In this document: positions 38,307 through 46,833 of the stretch, in pieces
Position numbering within the stretch: position 1 is the first letter of the stretch
How the letters are laid out: every line of letters starts with the position of its first letter
DNA from: Chloroflexota bacterium
GTDB lineage: Bacteria > Chloroflexota > Anaerolineae > Anaerolineales > UBA11579
Length of the DNA: 64,000 nucleotides
NCBI GenBank assembly: GCA_019456165.1
Contig: VRUJ01000018.1
Coordinates: forward strand, 1 to 64,000
Direction of reading: 5' to 3'
Program-made: the position numbers and the translations under genes
Notes under the pieces: generated by a model
Told to the model about the DNA's origin: nothing
Seen by the model: only the letters and a program-made list of their open reading frames with translations
The model's database searches: none

Positions 38307-38468
38307 ATGTTTTCAAATCAAAAACCTACTCTCACAATCGTCGGTGTCGTAACAGGCGCAGTATTGGCCTTGCTATTCTCAATCATGGGCAGCCCAGGCT
38401 TGATCGGGGTGGGTGCTGTGCTCGGAATGTCAATAGGAAGTGGTTTAGCAAACCGTAAGCATTCTTAA
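38307..38468 (+). CDS. 53-residue glycine-rich membrane protein
   Basis: ATG at 38307 follows AAGGAG (38296-38301). The product has one long hydrophobic segment with [16 protein letters not shown] and [11 protein letters not shown], then a basic end. It shares the small-residue-rich style of the preceding gene and ends 16 bases before the chimeric ABC gene, so the three are probably co-transcribed. Function unknown. Confidence 0.6.
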   Translation: MFSNQKPTLTIVGVVTGAVLALLFSIMGSPGLIGVGAVLGMSIGSGLANRKHS

Positions 38469-38484
38469 CCAAAGGAGAATAAAT

Positions 38485-39621
38485 ATGAAATCAATCCAAG
38501 TGCAAAATCTCACCCGCGACTATAATGGTTTCAGAGCGGTCGATGGCATCAGCTTTGAGGTCGAACCAGGTGAAATCTTCGGCTTTTTAGGCCCAAATGG
38601 AGCTGGTAAAACCACCATATCAGTAATTATCGGCGTGGGTCTCCTGATGTTATCAGGTATGGCGCTGCCTTTACTCGTGGGTTTATCCAATGTGCATCGG
38701 GCTGCGGTTCAATTTGAAGGTGAAACCCGCTTGTTTACCGATATGCGATCTGACCGTGAATTAGGTCTCATCCCAGTAGATTCTCTAGATAATCTGAAGG
38801 GATATATTTCCGAAGGTACTGGGGCTAACTTGGGGCTGGTTATTCCACCTAATTTTGATCAGCTGCTTGACACAAATGGAGCAGTCGATCTTGAAGGTTA
38901 TTATGTGCACTGGTCTAGCCAAGAAGATGTCGAGGCAGAGCGTGTATTCTATGAGCAGCAGCTCAGCGAAATCAGCGGTTCTGATATTCGCATCAATTTT
39001 GGTGAGAACGTGATCTACCCTGAACCAGATGCTGACGGCCAACCCTTCATGACTGCATTATCCGCTACTTTAGCCATCATCACCATCACTATTGTGATTG
39101 TGCCATACTTGATAATTGAGGAAAAAGAAACCAAAACGATGGACTCTTTGCTTGTCTCCCCGGCACGCATCAGCGAAGTAGTGATTGGGAAAGCGATTGC
39201 CGGCTTGGTTTATGGTCTCTCTGCTGCCGCGGTCGTGATGGCATTCAACAGCAATATGATCGTACATTGGGAAATTGCCATCCTGGCGGCTGTTTGCGGG
39301 ACTTTGTTCGCCGCTGCATTAGGCCTTTTAATGGGCAGCTTATTCGACAATCCGCAGAGCATGAACCTCTGGTTGGGAATGATCATGGCAGCGTTGTTAT
39401 TACCCGTGTTCTTGGCTAACTCAATGAAAGCGGATTGGCCCCAGGCTGTGAGATTTTTGCTTACCTGGATGCCTTCAACAGCAATATCGAAAGTCTTCCG
39501 CATCTCGTTATCTGGGATTGTTCCTGAAGATCAGGTACTACTTAATTTGGGTGTTGTCGTTGGCAGCGCGACGCTCCTTTTAACCATTGTGGTCTGGAAA
39601 GTCCGCCGCATGGATCGGTAG
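38485..39621 (+). CDS. Chimeric protein: ABC ATPase N-terminus joined to ABC-2 permease
   Basis: The first 45 residues are a normal ABC ATPase start ([21 protein letters not shown] ... [12 protein letters not shown]). Directly after Walker A the sequence becomes an ABC-2 permease: a membrane helix ([20 protein letters not shown]), an extracellular domain of about 130 residues, then five to six helices. The ATPase signature, Walker B and H-loop are missing, and so is the permease cytoplasmic N-terminus. This is best explained by an in-frame deletion fusing two genes, with the ATPase ribosome binding site (AAAGGAG) retained. The protein cannot hydrolyse ATP by itself. The paralogous intact permease follows 11 bases later. 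Confidence 0.75.
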   Translation: MKSIQVQNLTRDYNGFRAVDGISFEVEPGEIFGFLGPNGAGKTTISVIIGVGLLMLSGMALPLLVGLSNVHRAAVQFEGETRLFTDMRSDRELGLIPVDSLDNLKGYISEGTGANLGLVIPPNFDQLLDTNGAVDLEGYYVHWSSQEDVEAERVFYEQQLSEISGSDIRINFGENVIYPEPDADGQPFMTALSATLAIITITIVIVPYLIIEEKETKTMDSLLVSPARISEVVIGKAIAGLVYGLSAAAVVMAFNSNMIVHWEIAILAAVCGTLFAAALGLLMGSLFDNPQSMNLWLGMIMAALLLPVFLANSMKADWPQAVRFLLTWMPSTAISKVFRISLSGIVPEDQVLLNLGVVVGSATLLLTIVVWKVRRMDR

Positions 39622-39632
39622 AGGTCATTGAT

Positions 39633-40721
39633 ATGATAACAACATTAACAAAAATCAGAAAAAGTGTGCGCATAATTGGCACGATTGCAACTAAAGATAT
39701 TTTTGACGCTTTGAAGAATAAGTCATATTTGGTAAATTTCGTGATGGTTTTTTTCCTGATCGCGCTCTACAAATGGATGCCCACTCTGTATAACCCCAGC
39801 CATACCGACATCGTCATTTATGATGCAAGTAACTCCAGTCTGAGCAGCGCATTTGAAGAAAGCCCCAGCTACCGCATGCGCGCCGCGGGTTCTCCACAAG
39901 AATTGAATGATTTTATGAGTGAGGGAGATGAAGGCAGCTTAGGTTTTGCTATCCCTGTGGGTTACGACGATATCGTAGAAATTGGCGGGCACCCTGAATT
40001 GGCTGGGTACGTGATGTGGGAGCACCGCTTTAGGGCCGCTGAATTAGCAACAGAATTTGAACAACATATTTTGGAGTTAACCAACCAAACCGTCAGCATC
40101 AAAGCGGAAAACATCGTGCATCACAACCCAAACTCAATGGGGGCTATCCGCATGGTTTCGATCACACCGGTGATAATTATCTTCTTCACCGCCCTGCTCT
40201 TGGTTCCTAACTTACTTTTCGAGGAAAAACAATCCAAGACATTAGATGCTTTATTGGTTTCTCCAGCCAGCGTTGGACAGGTGGTTATCGCCAAAGCGAT
40301 TGTAGGCTTGTTCTACAGCTTATTGATTGTTGCTTTTGCGATGTTAATTAACTGGAAATTCGTCACCCAATGGGGACTGATAATATTCGTCGGAATTATA
40401 GGATCCTTGTTCGCGGTTGGTTTAGGTCTAATGATGGGAATTTTGGTAGATGACCGTAAGAAATTCGGTTCTTGGATAATGATATTATCCCAACCTTTTC
40501 TCATCCCCGTATTCTTATCCGCACTTGATCCCATCTTACCCGCAGCTATGCGGAAAGTCCTTTACTGGGTCCCAACTGGCGCCCAGGCTCTGCTCTTCCG
40601 CTTTGGATTGTCAGCCGGTGCAACACTTCCCCAAATCCTGACATCCACATCCATTCTGCTTGGCAGCACGGTGGTGATGTTCTCCCTGGTAATTTGGAGG
40701 GTGAGGCGTTTGGATAGGTAA
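39633..40721 (+). CDS. ABC-2 type transporter permease
   Basis: The 362-residue protein has an N-terminal cytoplasmic start with a KDIFDALKNKSYLVNFV phrase and one helix. An extracellular domain of about 130 residues and five C-terminal helices with LFEEKQSKTLDALLVSPAS follow, as in NatB/YhaP-type exporters. It is a paralogue of the permease portion of the preceding gene, and the two would form a heterodimer. No intact ATPase gene is adjacent, so the exporter is probably non-functional or uses an ATPase encoded elsewhere. Confidence 0.85.
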   Translation: MITTLTKIRKSVRIIGTIATKDIFDALKNKSYLVNFVMVFFLIALYKWMPTLYNPSHTDIVIYDASNSSLSSAFEESPSYRMRAAGSPQELNDFMSEGDEGSLGFAIPVGYDDIVEIGGHPELAGYVMWEHRFRAAELATEFEQHILELTNQTVSIKAENIVHHNPNSMGAIRMVSITPVIIIFFTALLLVPNLLFEEKQSKTLDALLVSPASVGQVVIAKAIVGLFYSLLIVAFAMLINWKFVTQWGLIIFVGIIGSLFAVGLGLMMGILVDDRKKFGSWIMILSQPFLIPVFLSALDPILPAAMRKVLYWVPTGAQALLFRFGLSAGATLPQILTSTSILLGSTVVMFSLVIWRVRRLDR

Positions 40722-40760
40722 ACTGCTTCCACTTTTGTTAAGTTCTCGAATAAACAATTC

Positions 40761-40786
40761 ATCCCCGGTGGATTGCTGCCGGGGAT
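40761..40786. repeat. Inverted repeat after the permease gene
   Basis: ATCCCCGG at 40761-40768 pairs with 40779-40786 around a 10-base loop. There is no T run, so it is not a canonical terminator, though it could stabilise the 3' end of the convergent transcripts. Confidence 0.4.
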
Positions 40787-40873
40787 GCGGAGCCAGGTTT
40801 GACTGTACTGGCTGAATCGTTCAAGAAGACGAATCTCAAATCAGTTAGACTGATAGCCAATTAGTCTTCCTTC

Positions 40874-41746
40874 CTAATGCTCGATAATTTCCGCTAGCGC
40901 CTGGATGTGATCTGGGGAAGTTCCACAACATCCGCCCACAAGCGAAGCTCCCGCTTTCAAACATTCATGCATACCTTTGGCGAAATCTGCCGCGGACATG
41001 TCAAATACTGTTTCCCCATTTTCTAGCCTGGGAGTGCCCGCGTTGGGCTGGGCGATGATGGGCCGCGAAGTGGCATCCCGCATAGTGGCGACGATCTCGG
41101 CCATTTCGAATGGATCCAGGTCGCCGCAATTTGTCCCCACAGCCACAGCCCCAGCTTCGGTGAGGGCTTGTGCACAATCTTTAGCCGAGTTCCCCATTAT
41201 GGTGCGGCCGCCATTATTGGTGGTGTTAAATGCTATGCAGGCAATCACGGGTAACTCAGAGACATCTTTTATGGCGCGCAGGACGACCAAAGCTTCTTGC
41301 AGATCGATCATGGTTTCGATAATAAAACCATCCACCCCCCCCTCTTCCAAAATGCTGGCTTGCTCTCTAAAAGCTGCGAAAGCATCTTCTTCTACCAGGT
41401 CGCCATATGGTTTGAGCAGTTTTCCGGTGGAACTAACATCCCCGAGCACGTATTGGCCGTTTTTAACAGTTTCTTTTGCCAATCTAGCCCCGGACAAATT
41501 TACCTCGCGCACATCAATGCCTAGTTTGTGCGCCTCGATGTAAGCCCGGTTCATGGTCAGCGTGTTGGTGATGAGCAAGTCGATATCTCGATCAACGTAA
41601 TGTTGGTGCACATCCCTGACGGCTTCCGGATGGAGTACGCTGTTTTGCCCGCCCATTTCCAGGCCTACTTCAGCCAACTGCGTGCCCATAGCCCCGTCTA
41701 GCAAGATAGGCTTTTTACTACTTGACAACAATTCTGCGAGGTTCAT
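40874..41746 (-). CDS. Homocysteine S-methyltransferase family protein
   Basis: The 290-residue TIM-barrel protein has the zinc cysteines of the family: VGTNCGDLDP in the middle and GGCCGTSPDH at the end. The start LLDGAMGTQLAEVG is typical. It transfers a methyl group to homocysteine from a donor such as S-methylmethionine, or from a corrinoid protein when part of a methionine synthase. It stands alone and lacks the B12 and folate domains of MetH. The ATG at 41746 follows GGAAGAAG; a TTG at 41761 is an alternative. Confidence 0.88.
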   Translation of the reverse strand: MNLAELLSSSKKPILLDGAMGTQLAEVGLEMGGQNSVLHPEAVRDVHQHYVDRDIDLLITNTLTMNRAYIEAHKLGIDVREVNLSGARLAKETVKNGQYVLGDVSSTGKLLKPYGDLVEEDAFAAFREQASILEEGGVDGFIIETMIDLQEALVVLRAIKDVSELPVIACIAFNTTNNGGRTIMGNSAKDCAQALTEAGAVAVGTNCGDLDPFEMAEIVATMRDATSRPIIAQPNAGTPRLENGETVFDMSAADFAKGMHECLKAGASLVGGCCGTSPDHIQALAEIIEH

Positions 41747-41761
41747 ATCTTCTTCTTCCAA

Positions 41762-42086
41762 TTACATATCGAGGCGCTGGGCGCTGGTTGGGTGAATTAA
41801 TTACCCTATTATAGTCAGTTTTAGAGATTTTTGGGGTGGTAATTCATTCAAAGGTGTCCCATTCGCCTCGCTATATCTCGTAGTTGCACCGCTGGCTCTA
41901 ACAACCACTCATCATTCTTGTGAGAAGAATGGAAAATAACAATACTTTATTTGCTTCTCGGCTTGACAATTTAAACTGTACATCGCGGAGAGGGGAAAAA
42001 ATTCATGCTATACTGCATATATTAATTGGGAGGATAACACCCCCCATTATATTAAATATAATATTGAAATAATTTTGAATTGAACC
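41762..42086. other. Intergenic region before the PD-(D/E)XK pair
   Basis: I find no gene here. The last 90 bases become strongly AT-rich and probably include the promoter of the gene pair that follows, but I could not choose a -35/-10. Confidence 0.4.
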
Positions 42087-42836
42087 ATGGCTGAATTGGA
42101 AAGCATTTATACGTTACTAAAATCGGCGACTTCAGAAACACCCCAATTCCCACCGACGGATTTATTCAACGAGGGTTGGTTGCTCAGGCTGGTTATTGAT
42201 TGGTTCTCAAAACATGCTATTCAAGAAAACCCTTTTTCCTTTATGGAGAGTTCTCACTGGTTTTCAGAAGCATCATTACCATCTGCGTTTCTTAGAAGAA
42301 CCGGAGGGGATAATTTAGCCGAAGCACATACCAAAGCAGATGGAGTTATCGGACACATCACCATTGGAAACGGAACCAAAACCGAGCTATCTCTACTTCC
42401 AACTGCATCACAATTTATGGTTCTTGAAGCCAAGATTTTTAGCAAGCTGTCAACTGGCGTTACCAATGCCAAATATTTCGACCAGGCAGCGCGCAATGTG
42501 GCCTGTATCGCGGAGGTTCTCAAGCGTGCACATCGGCCTCCAACCAAAATTACTCGTCTTGGATTTTATGTGTTGGCCCCTAAAATTCAAATTGATACAG
42601 GTGTCTTCGACAAAAATATTGCGCGCACCTCCATCCGTGAAAAAGTCAAAAAAAGAGTAGGTGAATATAAAGGGGAAAAAGATTCTTGGTTCCAAAGATG
42701 GGGGGAACCAACTATAGAACGAATCGAATTAGCAACTTTAAGTTGGGAGAAACTTTTCAGCACAATAAGAAAATATGACCAAGAGTCAGCCGGAGCGATT
42801 GAAGGATTTTATAAAAAGTGCTTGGAGTTCAACTAA
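42087..42836 (+). CDS. Putative PD-(D/E)XK-fold protein
   Basis: The 249-residue protein is not one I can name. The segment EAHTKADGVIGHITIG followed about 20 residues later by FMVLEAKIFSKLS has the spacing of an acidic residue plus ExK, the metal site of PD-(D/E)XK nucleases. A helix-rich part rich in Arg/Lys (REKVKKRVGEYKGEKD) follows. It is next to another protein with a similar motif, suggesting a nuclease-related pair such as a defence or repair cassette. No methyltransferase is nearby. Catalysis is unproven. Confidence 0.5.
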   Translation: MAELESIYTLLKSATSETPQFPPTDLFNEGWLLRLVIDWFSKHAIQENPFSFMESSHWFSEASLPSAFLRRTGGDNLAEAHTKADGVIGHITIGNGTKTELSLLPTASQFMVLEAKIFSKLSTGVTNAKYFDQAARNVACIAEVLKRAHRPPTKITRLGFYVLAPKIQIDTGVFDKNIARTSIREKVKKRVGEYKGEKDSWFQRWGEPTIERIELATLSWEKLFSTIRKYDQESAGAIEGFYKKCLEFN

Positions 42837-42883
42837 GATTATTTGCTAAAAAAAACTGATCGACATAGGTAAGAATAAGTAAA

Positions 42884-43621
42884 ATGAAACAAAGAGAAGC
42901 AGTAATTCAAGTGATGGAAGAAAATGGGGGATATGCTACTTTGGGTTATCTATACGAGCATACACTTAAAGTTGAGAATGTGATATGGCGAACAAAAACA
43001 CCTTTTGCTTCAATTAGGCGGATAGTACAGAACAATAAATACTTTTTTAAAATTCGCCCTGGTCTTTGGGCACTACATACACATAAGAATAAAATCCCAT
43101 TCGCAGACCAAGCAGATGAAAAAATCCCAGAAAGCAAAAAACATGAATTTAATCACAGTTATTTTCAGGGCCTATTGGTAGAAATTGGGAACTTGAAAAA
43201 TTTGGCAACATTCGTACCAAATCAAGATAAAAATAAAACATTCCTTGATAAAACTCTTGGCGAAATAACTACCTTGTCTAGGATATATCATTTTGGTTAT
43301 GACAATATCCTTAATGCAGCTAAAACTGTTGATGTTAGTTGGTTCAATGAAAGAGAAATGCCGAACACATTCATAGAAGTAGAACATTCAACAAATATGT
43401 ACAATTCCTTAATTAAATTTGTAGAACTATTAGATTTCAATGCAGACTTCTGGATTGCGGCTCCCCCTCAACGGAAGAAAGAATTTGAGTCAAAATCTAA
43501 TCGAATCGCTTTCACCCGTTTTAATAATCGCGTCAAATTTGTTAGCTATGAGAATGTTTCTAAGCTTCATTCAACCTTATCTGAGAAAGCAGTGATCGAA
43601 AAAAGCATGTTTTCAGGATAA
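42884..43621 (+). CDS. Winged-helix plus PD-(D/E)XK-like protein
   Basis: Residues of about 1-70 resemble a HARE/winged-helix DNA-binding domain (AVIQVMEENGGYATLGYLYE ... IRRIVQNNKYFFKIRPGLWAL). The C-terminal half contains TVDVSWF and, about 13 residues later, TFIEVEHSTNMYNSLIKF, a form of the PD-(D/E)XK site seen in restriction-endonuclease-like proteins in which the ExK lysine is replaced. The gene is AT-rich compared with most of the window, suggesting acquisition. It follows the other nuclease-like gene by 47 bases, so they may act together. Target unknown. Confidence 0.5.
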   Translation: MKQREAVIQVMEENGGYATLGYLYEHTLKVENVIWRTKTPFASIRRIVQNNKYFFKIRPGLWALHTHKNKIPFADQADEKIPESKKHEFNHSYFQGLLVEIGNLKNLATFVPNQDKNKTFLDKTLGEITTLSRIYHFGYDNILNAAKTVDVSWFNEREMPNTFIEVEHSTNMYNSLIKFVELLDFNADFWIAAPPQRKKEFESKSNRIAFTRFNNRVKFVSYENVSKLHSTLSEKAVIEKSMFSG

Positions 43622-43830
43622 GTTACCGATGATTGATATCTTATATAATTAAACCGCCATCCCCAACCCCCCTCACCTCTCCACCCAATCAGGCGTGCTG
43701 ACGGAAACGAATGGGGTATATCCTCAGCGAGCAGTTATCCGCCCTTCAACGATCTCCAAACCAGTGAATATTGCAATGCTTTACCTCCCTCCGATATGTT
43801 ATAAATAGGCGGGTCTTTACCGAGCAGATC

Positions 43831-44943
43831 ATGTCAAAAATTCAAAAACATCTCTATTACTTGAGTTTCGTAATGCTCATTTTCGCAGCGATTACGCTTG
43901 CTTGCGGGCAGAGCTTCCGGTGGGATACAATCCTAGGTTTGCAGCTGCCAGCCTGGTCTCCAGATGGAGACCGGATCGCCTTCATCTCTTGTCCGGGGGA
44001 GGATGCCCTTAGAGTTCCATGCAGTCTGTATACCATCTTGGTGGATGGCAGCGGCCTTTCATCCATTACAGACGCGCCTGTTGTCCCGATGGATAATTCT
44101 CCTCCAAAATGGATGCCAGATAACCACACAATTTATTTCTTCACTTACGATTTCTCCGGCTACCAGGACCGCCCTGTTTACTGGCTTAGTGTGAGCGATA
44201 TTGATGGCTCTATGTTCTCCAGGATTGACCGTATCTGGGATGGCAGCGCTATATCATCCGATGGCTCGAAATTCGCTTGGGCAAGTGGCTGCGGCGATTG
44301 CGCGGATTACGGCTTGAACATTGAAAATTCGGATGGAAGCGGAGAATTGCTAAACTTTTATGTTTCCTCCCCTTCTTTGCCAGTCTGGGCTCCTGGAGAT
44401 GGGTGCATCGCTTTCCGGGCTTGGTCTTATGATTCTAGTGACTATGGAATCTATTTGCTCGACATTGAAGAAGGAGATCCCTTTCGTCTGGTCGATCACC
44501 AGGATGAAACCCCTGCGGTTTGGTCTCCGGATGGGATGCAAATTGCCTTCGCCTCCAGTCGCAATGGTGGGTGGGGAATTTATTTGATCGATCTATCAGA
44601 TGTCACTCTGGGCACTCAGGCTGCACAGACATGGCAGCTCACCAGCAACGCCGCTGGTTTTGATACCTCCCCAGCATGGTCGCCTGACGGCCAGAAGATC
44701 GCTTTCGTCTCAACCCAGGACGGCAATCCCGAGATTTACCTGATAGACGTAGATGGGAGCAATCTAACTCGCCTCACAAATAGCCCTCAGCAGGAGCGAT
44801 ACCCGGTTTGGTCCCCGGATGGAACGCAGATTGCCTTCATTTCCTTTCGTGATAGCGCGGCTGGCGAAATTTACATCATCAACATTGATGGCACTAATTT
44901 AACCCGCCTGACCAATTTTATCGGTCTCGAAAGTTCTCCCTAA
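43831..44943 (+). CDS. TolB-like beta-propeller lipoprotein
   Basis: The 370-residue protein has a lipoprotein signal (lipobox TLAC at about residue 25) and six or seven PD40/WD40-like propeller blades with the repeating PAWSPDGxxIAF pattern. The ATG at 43831 fits the signal peptide; an earlier in-frame start at 43771 adds a non-hydrophobic stretch. The blades are typical of proteins that bind ligands or partner proteins outside the cell; the partner is unknown. Confidence 0.8.
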   Translation: MSKIQKHLYYLSFVMLIFAAITLACGQSFRWDTILGLQLPAWSPDGDRIAFISCPGEDALRVPCSLYTILVDGSGLSSITDAPVVPMDNSPPKWMPDNHTIYFFTYDFSGYQDRPVYWLSVSDIDGSMFSRIDRIWDGSAISSDGSKFAWASGCGDCADYGLNIENSDGSGELLNFYVSSPSLPVWAPGDGCIAFRAWSYDSSDYGIYLLDIEEGDPFRLVDHQDETPAVWSPDGMQIAFASSRNGGWGIYLIDLSDVTLGTQAAQTWQLTSNAAGFDTSPAWSPDGQKIAFVSTQDGNPEIYLIDVDGSNLTRLTNSPQQERYPVWSPDGTQIAFISFRDSAAGEIYIINIDGTNLTRLTNFIGLESSP

Positions 44944-45069
44944 AATTTCCACCCACCTGAGCGGCCCCAATTGTACCCAGATAATATGTAAGCGATGATT
45001 TCTTCCTGAGCTTCTTTGAAGACGCATATCCTATCCACCCACCCCCAAGCCATTCTACTACATAATAAA

Positions 45070-45095
45070 AAAAACAGCCGGAAGGCTGTTTTTTT
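45070..45095. terminator. Bidirectional terminator between lipoprotein and tRNA-Glu
   Basis: AAACAGCC and GGCTGTTT flank GGAA. Runs of A on the left and T on the right give a terminator in both directions. It lies directly after the 3' end of tRNA-Glu and 130 bases after the lipoprotein stop. Confidence 0.85.
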
Positions 45096-45096
45096 G

Positions 45097-45169
45097 TACC
45101 CCCACGGGGAATCGAACCCCGGTCTTAGCCTTGAAAGGGCTACGTCCTGGTCCACTAGACGATGGGGGC
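45097..45169 (-). tRNA. tRNA-Glu (anticodon TTC)
   Basis: The minus strand folds into a standard cloverleaf. The acceptor stem is GCCCCCA/TGGGGGT with a G-U closing pair. The anticodon loop carries TTC, and the T arm is GGGGTTCGATTCCCC. No CCA is encoded. This identifies glutamate. Confidence 0.92.
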
Positions 45170-45191
45170 AAGTTCGGGCTTACGCCCGCAC

Positions 45192-45413
45192 TTGCTCAGA
45201 GTTTATAGTTTCACTATAAACTCTAGGCATGCAATATTGCAAACAAATGATTTCGCTTGCTCGGAGAATTGTGCTACACACACTTCTCCAGGCTTTGTTT
45301 GGCACGAATTTGCTCAGAGTTTATAGTTTCCCTATAAATTCTAGGCATGTAGTACTACAAACTTCTGTTTGCACTTGCTTGGAGTTTACGGTAAAGCTAT
45401 AAACTCAATTATT
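45192..45413. repeat. 118-bp tandem repeat built of two hairpins
   Basis: The phrase TTGCTC starts units at 45192, 45257, 45310 and 45375. Units one and three are near-identical (AGAGTTTATAGTTT, then an inverted arm and CTAGGCATG). Units two and four are more diverged hairpins. The distance from one to three and from two to four is exactly 118 bases, so a two-hairpin block was duplicated in tandem between tRNA-Glu and lepB. Confidence 0.75.
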
Positions 45414-45514
45414 AAGGTCTGCTTGTAATTGTCACCTTACCAAGCCCCAGGATTTTACCACCCAGATTAGGCAAGGTCAAGTTGTGGATTATGTCATCGG
45501 ATTGGTATACGATT

Positions 45515-46135
45515 TCACGGCTGGGTAGTCGCGTAATTGAAGTGTTGGATAAAATCCAAATTCTCAAACGGCCAATAAATAAAAACCGCTTTTCCCAAAA
45601 CGTCCTTTATTTTTAGATGGGTAAACCACCCCCTGGAATCTGATGAGTTGTTCCTATTATCACCCATTACAAAAATTGCCCCCTCTGGTACCAATGTCTC
45701 AGGGAAATTCGTAGCCACCGGCGCATTGATATAAGGCTCGATTAATATTTGATCGTCAATAAATACTTGACCTTCGATAATCCTCACTCGTTCACCCGGT
45801 AAACCAATCACTCGTTTTATGAGATCATCATTTGGCCTTTGAGGAGAGGGAAAAACAATAACATCGCCGCGCTCAATTTCACCAAAGCGATAAGATAACT
45901 TATTCACGATCACATAATCCCCATTAATAAAAGAAGGAATCATACTACTACCATCTACCCGGATACGTGCAGTAGCGGCGTTGATGACCACATATAAAAG
46001 TACTGCAAGAATAATGGTTTCAAGAGTTTCAACTATGAAAGTTTGCAGGCAGGATTTACCCTTTTGCTCGATTTCAAGCGGGTCAACGCTGTTTTCAAAA
46101 TCAAGGGATGAAATCTCAGGTAGATGATCTTCCAA
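45515..46135 (-). CDS. lepB: Signal peptidase I
   Basis: The 206-residue membrane protease removes Sec signal peptides. One N-terminal membrane helix (residues of about 38-55) is followed by the catalytic Ser at about 64 (GSSMIPSF) and the general-base Lys at about 107 (DDLIKRVIG). The GDNRNNSSDSRGWF box is near the C-terminus. All expected boxes are present. It lies just downstream of the BMC operon in the same direction, with no obvious shared transcript or functional link. Confidence 0.95.
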   Translation of the reverse strand: MEDHLPEISSLDFENSVDPLEIEQKGKSCLQTFIVETLETIILAVLLYVVINAATARIRVDGSSMIPSFINGDYVIVNKLSYRFGEIERGDVIVFPSPQRPNDDLIKRVIGLPGERVRIIEGQVFIDDQILIEPYINAPVATNFPETLVPEGAIFVMGDNRNNSSDSRGWFTHLKIKDVLGKAVFIYWPFENLDFIQHFNYATTQP

Positions 46136-46227
46136 TAAAAAGCTCCTTCCAAGAATCTACGAATTATATAACCGCACCCTCGCTAGAGCAAGGGGAAAGT
46201 TCAATTGTGTTTTAGAAAATAGGGGAA

Positions 46228-46506
46228 TTATTCTAGTACATCCAGGTGTACAGAATCGACGATGCCAACGATCACAGAGATCACACAACCGTCAGGATTA
46301 TTGAGCACCTGCCGGGCTGCATTGCCTTCCCTATTGACCAATACGGTATCCCCAATCCCAGCCTGGGTATTATCCAAGGCGAGAAAATCTCCATCCGGTT
46401 TATCTCCAGGCAGAGTCAGAGGCTGCACGACCAGCAAGCGGCGATGCTTATAATGCGCGTGGCTTATTGTTGTGACCACCGTGCCAGTAACTTTACCGAG
46501 AATCAT
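46228..46506 (-). CDS. BMC-P shell vertex protein (EutN/CcmL family)
   Basis: The 92-residue pentamer-forming protein caps the vertices of a microcompartment shell. It has the family start MILGKVTGTVVTT and the core RRLLVVQPL, FLALDNTQAGIGDTVLV and VIVGIVDSV. It is the last gene of the operon and two bases from another BMC-P gene. Of the four BMC-P proteins in the locus it is one of the two more diverged ones. Confidence 0.92.
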   Translation of the reverse strand: MILGKVTGTVVTTISHAHYKHRRLLVVQPLTLPGDKPDGDFLALDNTQAGIGDTVLVNREGNAARQVLNNPDGCVISVIVGIVDSVHLDVLE

Positions 46507-46508
46507 GA

Positions 46509-46829
46509 TCAGGTATACCTCGTGGTTCCAGCTTTGAGAGTGAAATCAAACTCGCCATCCGGGCGCACTTCAAGCTCATCGACTATCCCTACCAATGCTA
46601 GATCGACAGGCACAAATTTGTGTTCGCGCATCGCTAAAGCCGCCTCACGTGAACGCACCATCACACACAAGTCACCCGGGCCGGCTTCAACCACATCCAC
46701 AGCTACTTGCAGTTCGCCGGAAGACTCCAGGTGCCTGTCCAGCGGTTCCACGACCAACAGCTTCATCCCTTTTAGATCGGGGTATTTTAACGTTGATATA
46801 GCCGTGCCGCGCACGCGTCCAAATAGCAT
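46509..46829 (-). CDS. BMC-P shell vertex protein (EutN/CcmL family)
   Basis: The 106-residue BMC-P protein opens with MLFGRVRGTAISTLK and contains KLLVVEPL, QVAVDVVEAGPGDLCVM and LVGIVDELEV. The middle is longer than in the others (a RSREAALAMREHKFVPVD insert), and a C-terminal tail of about 12 residues could face the lumen or exterior. It is four bases downstream of the accessory protein gene. Confidence 0.92.
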   Translation of the reverse strand: MLFGRVRGTAISTLKYPDLKGMKLLVVEPLDRHLESSGELQVAVDVVEAGPGDLCVMVRSREAALAMREHKFVPVDLALVGIVDELEVRPDGEFDFTLKAGTTRYT

Positions 46830-46833
46830 TTTC

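Noticed and set aside
40977-41543. 188-codon plus-strand frame antisense to the homocysteine methyltransferase
   Set aside because: Ser/Pro-rich shadow of a strongly supported enzyme with intact zinc motifs.
45192-45413. Possible CRISPR-like array from repeated hairpins
   Set aside because: Only four units of two alternating kinds with conserved, not variable, spacers, and no cas genes; the pattern is a tandem duplication.
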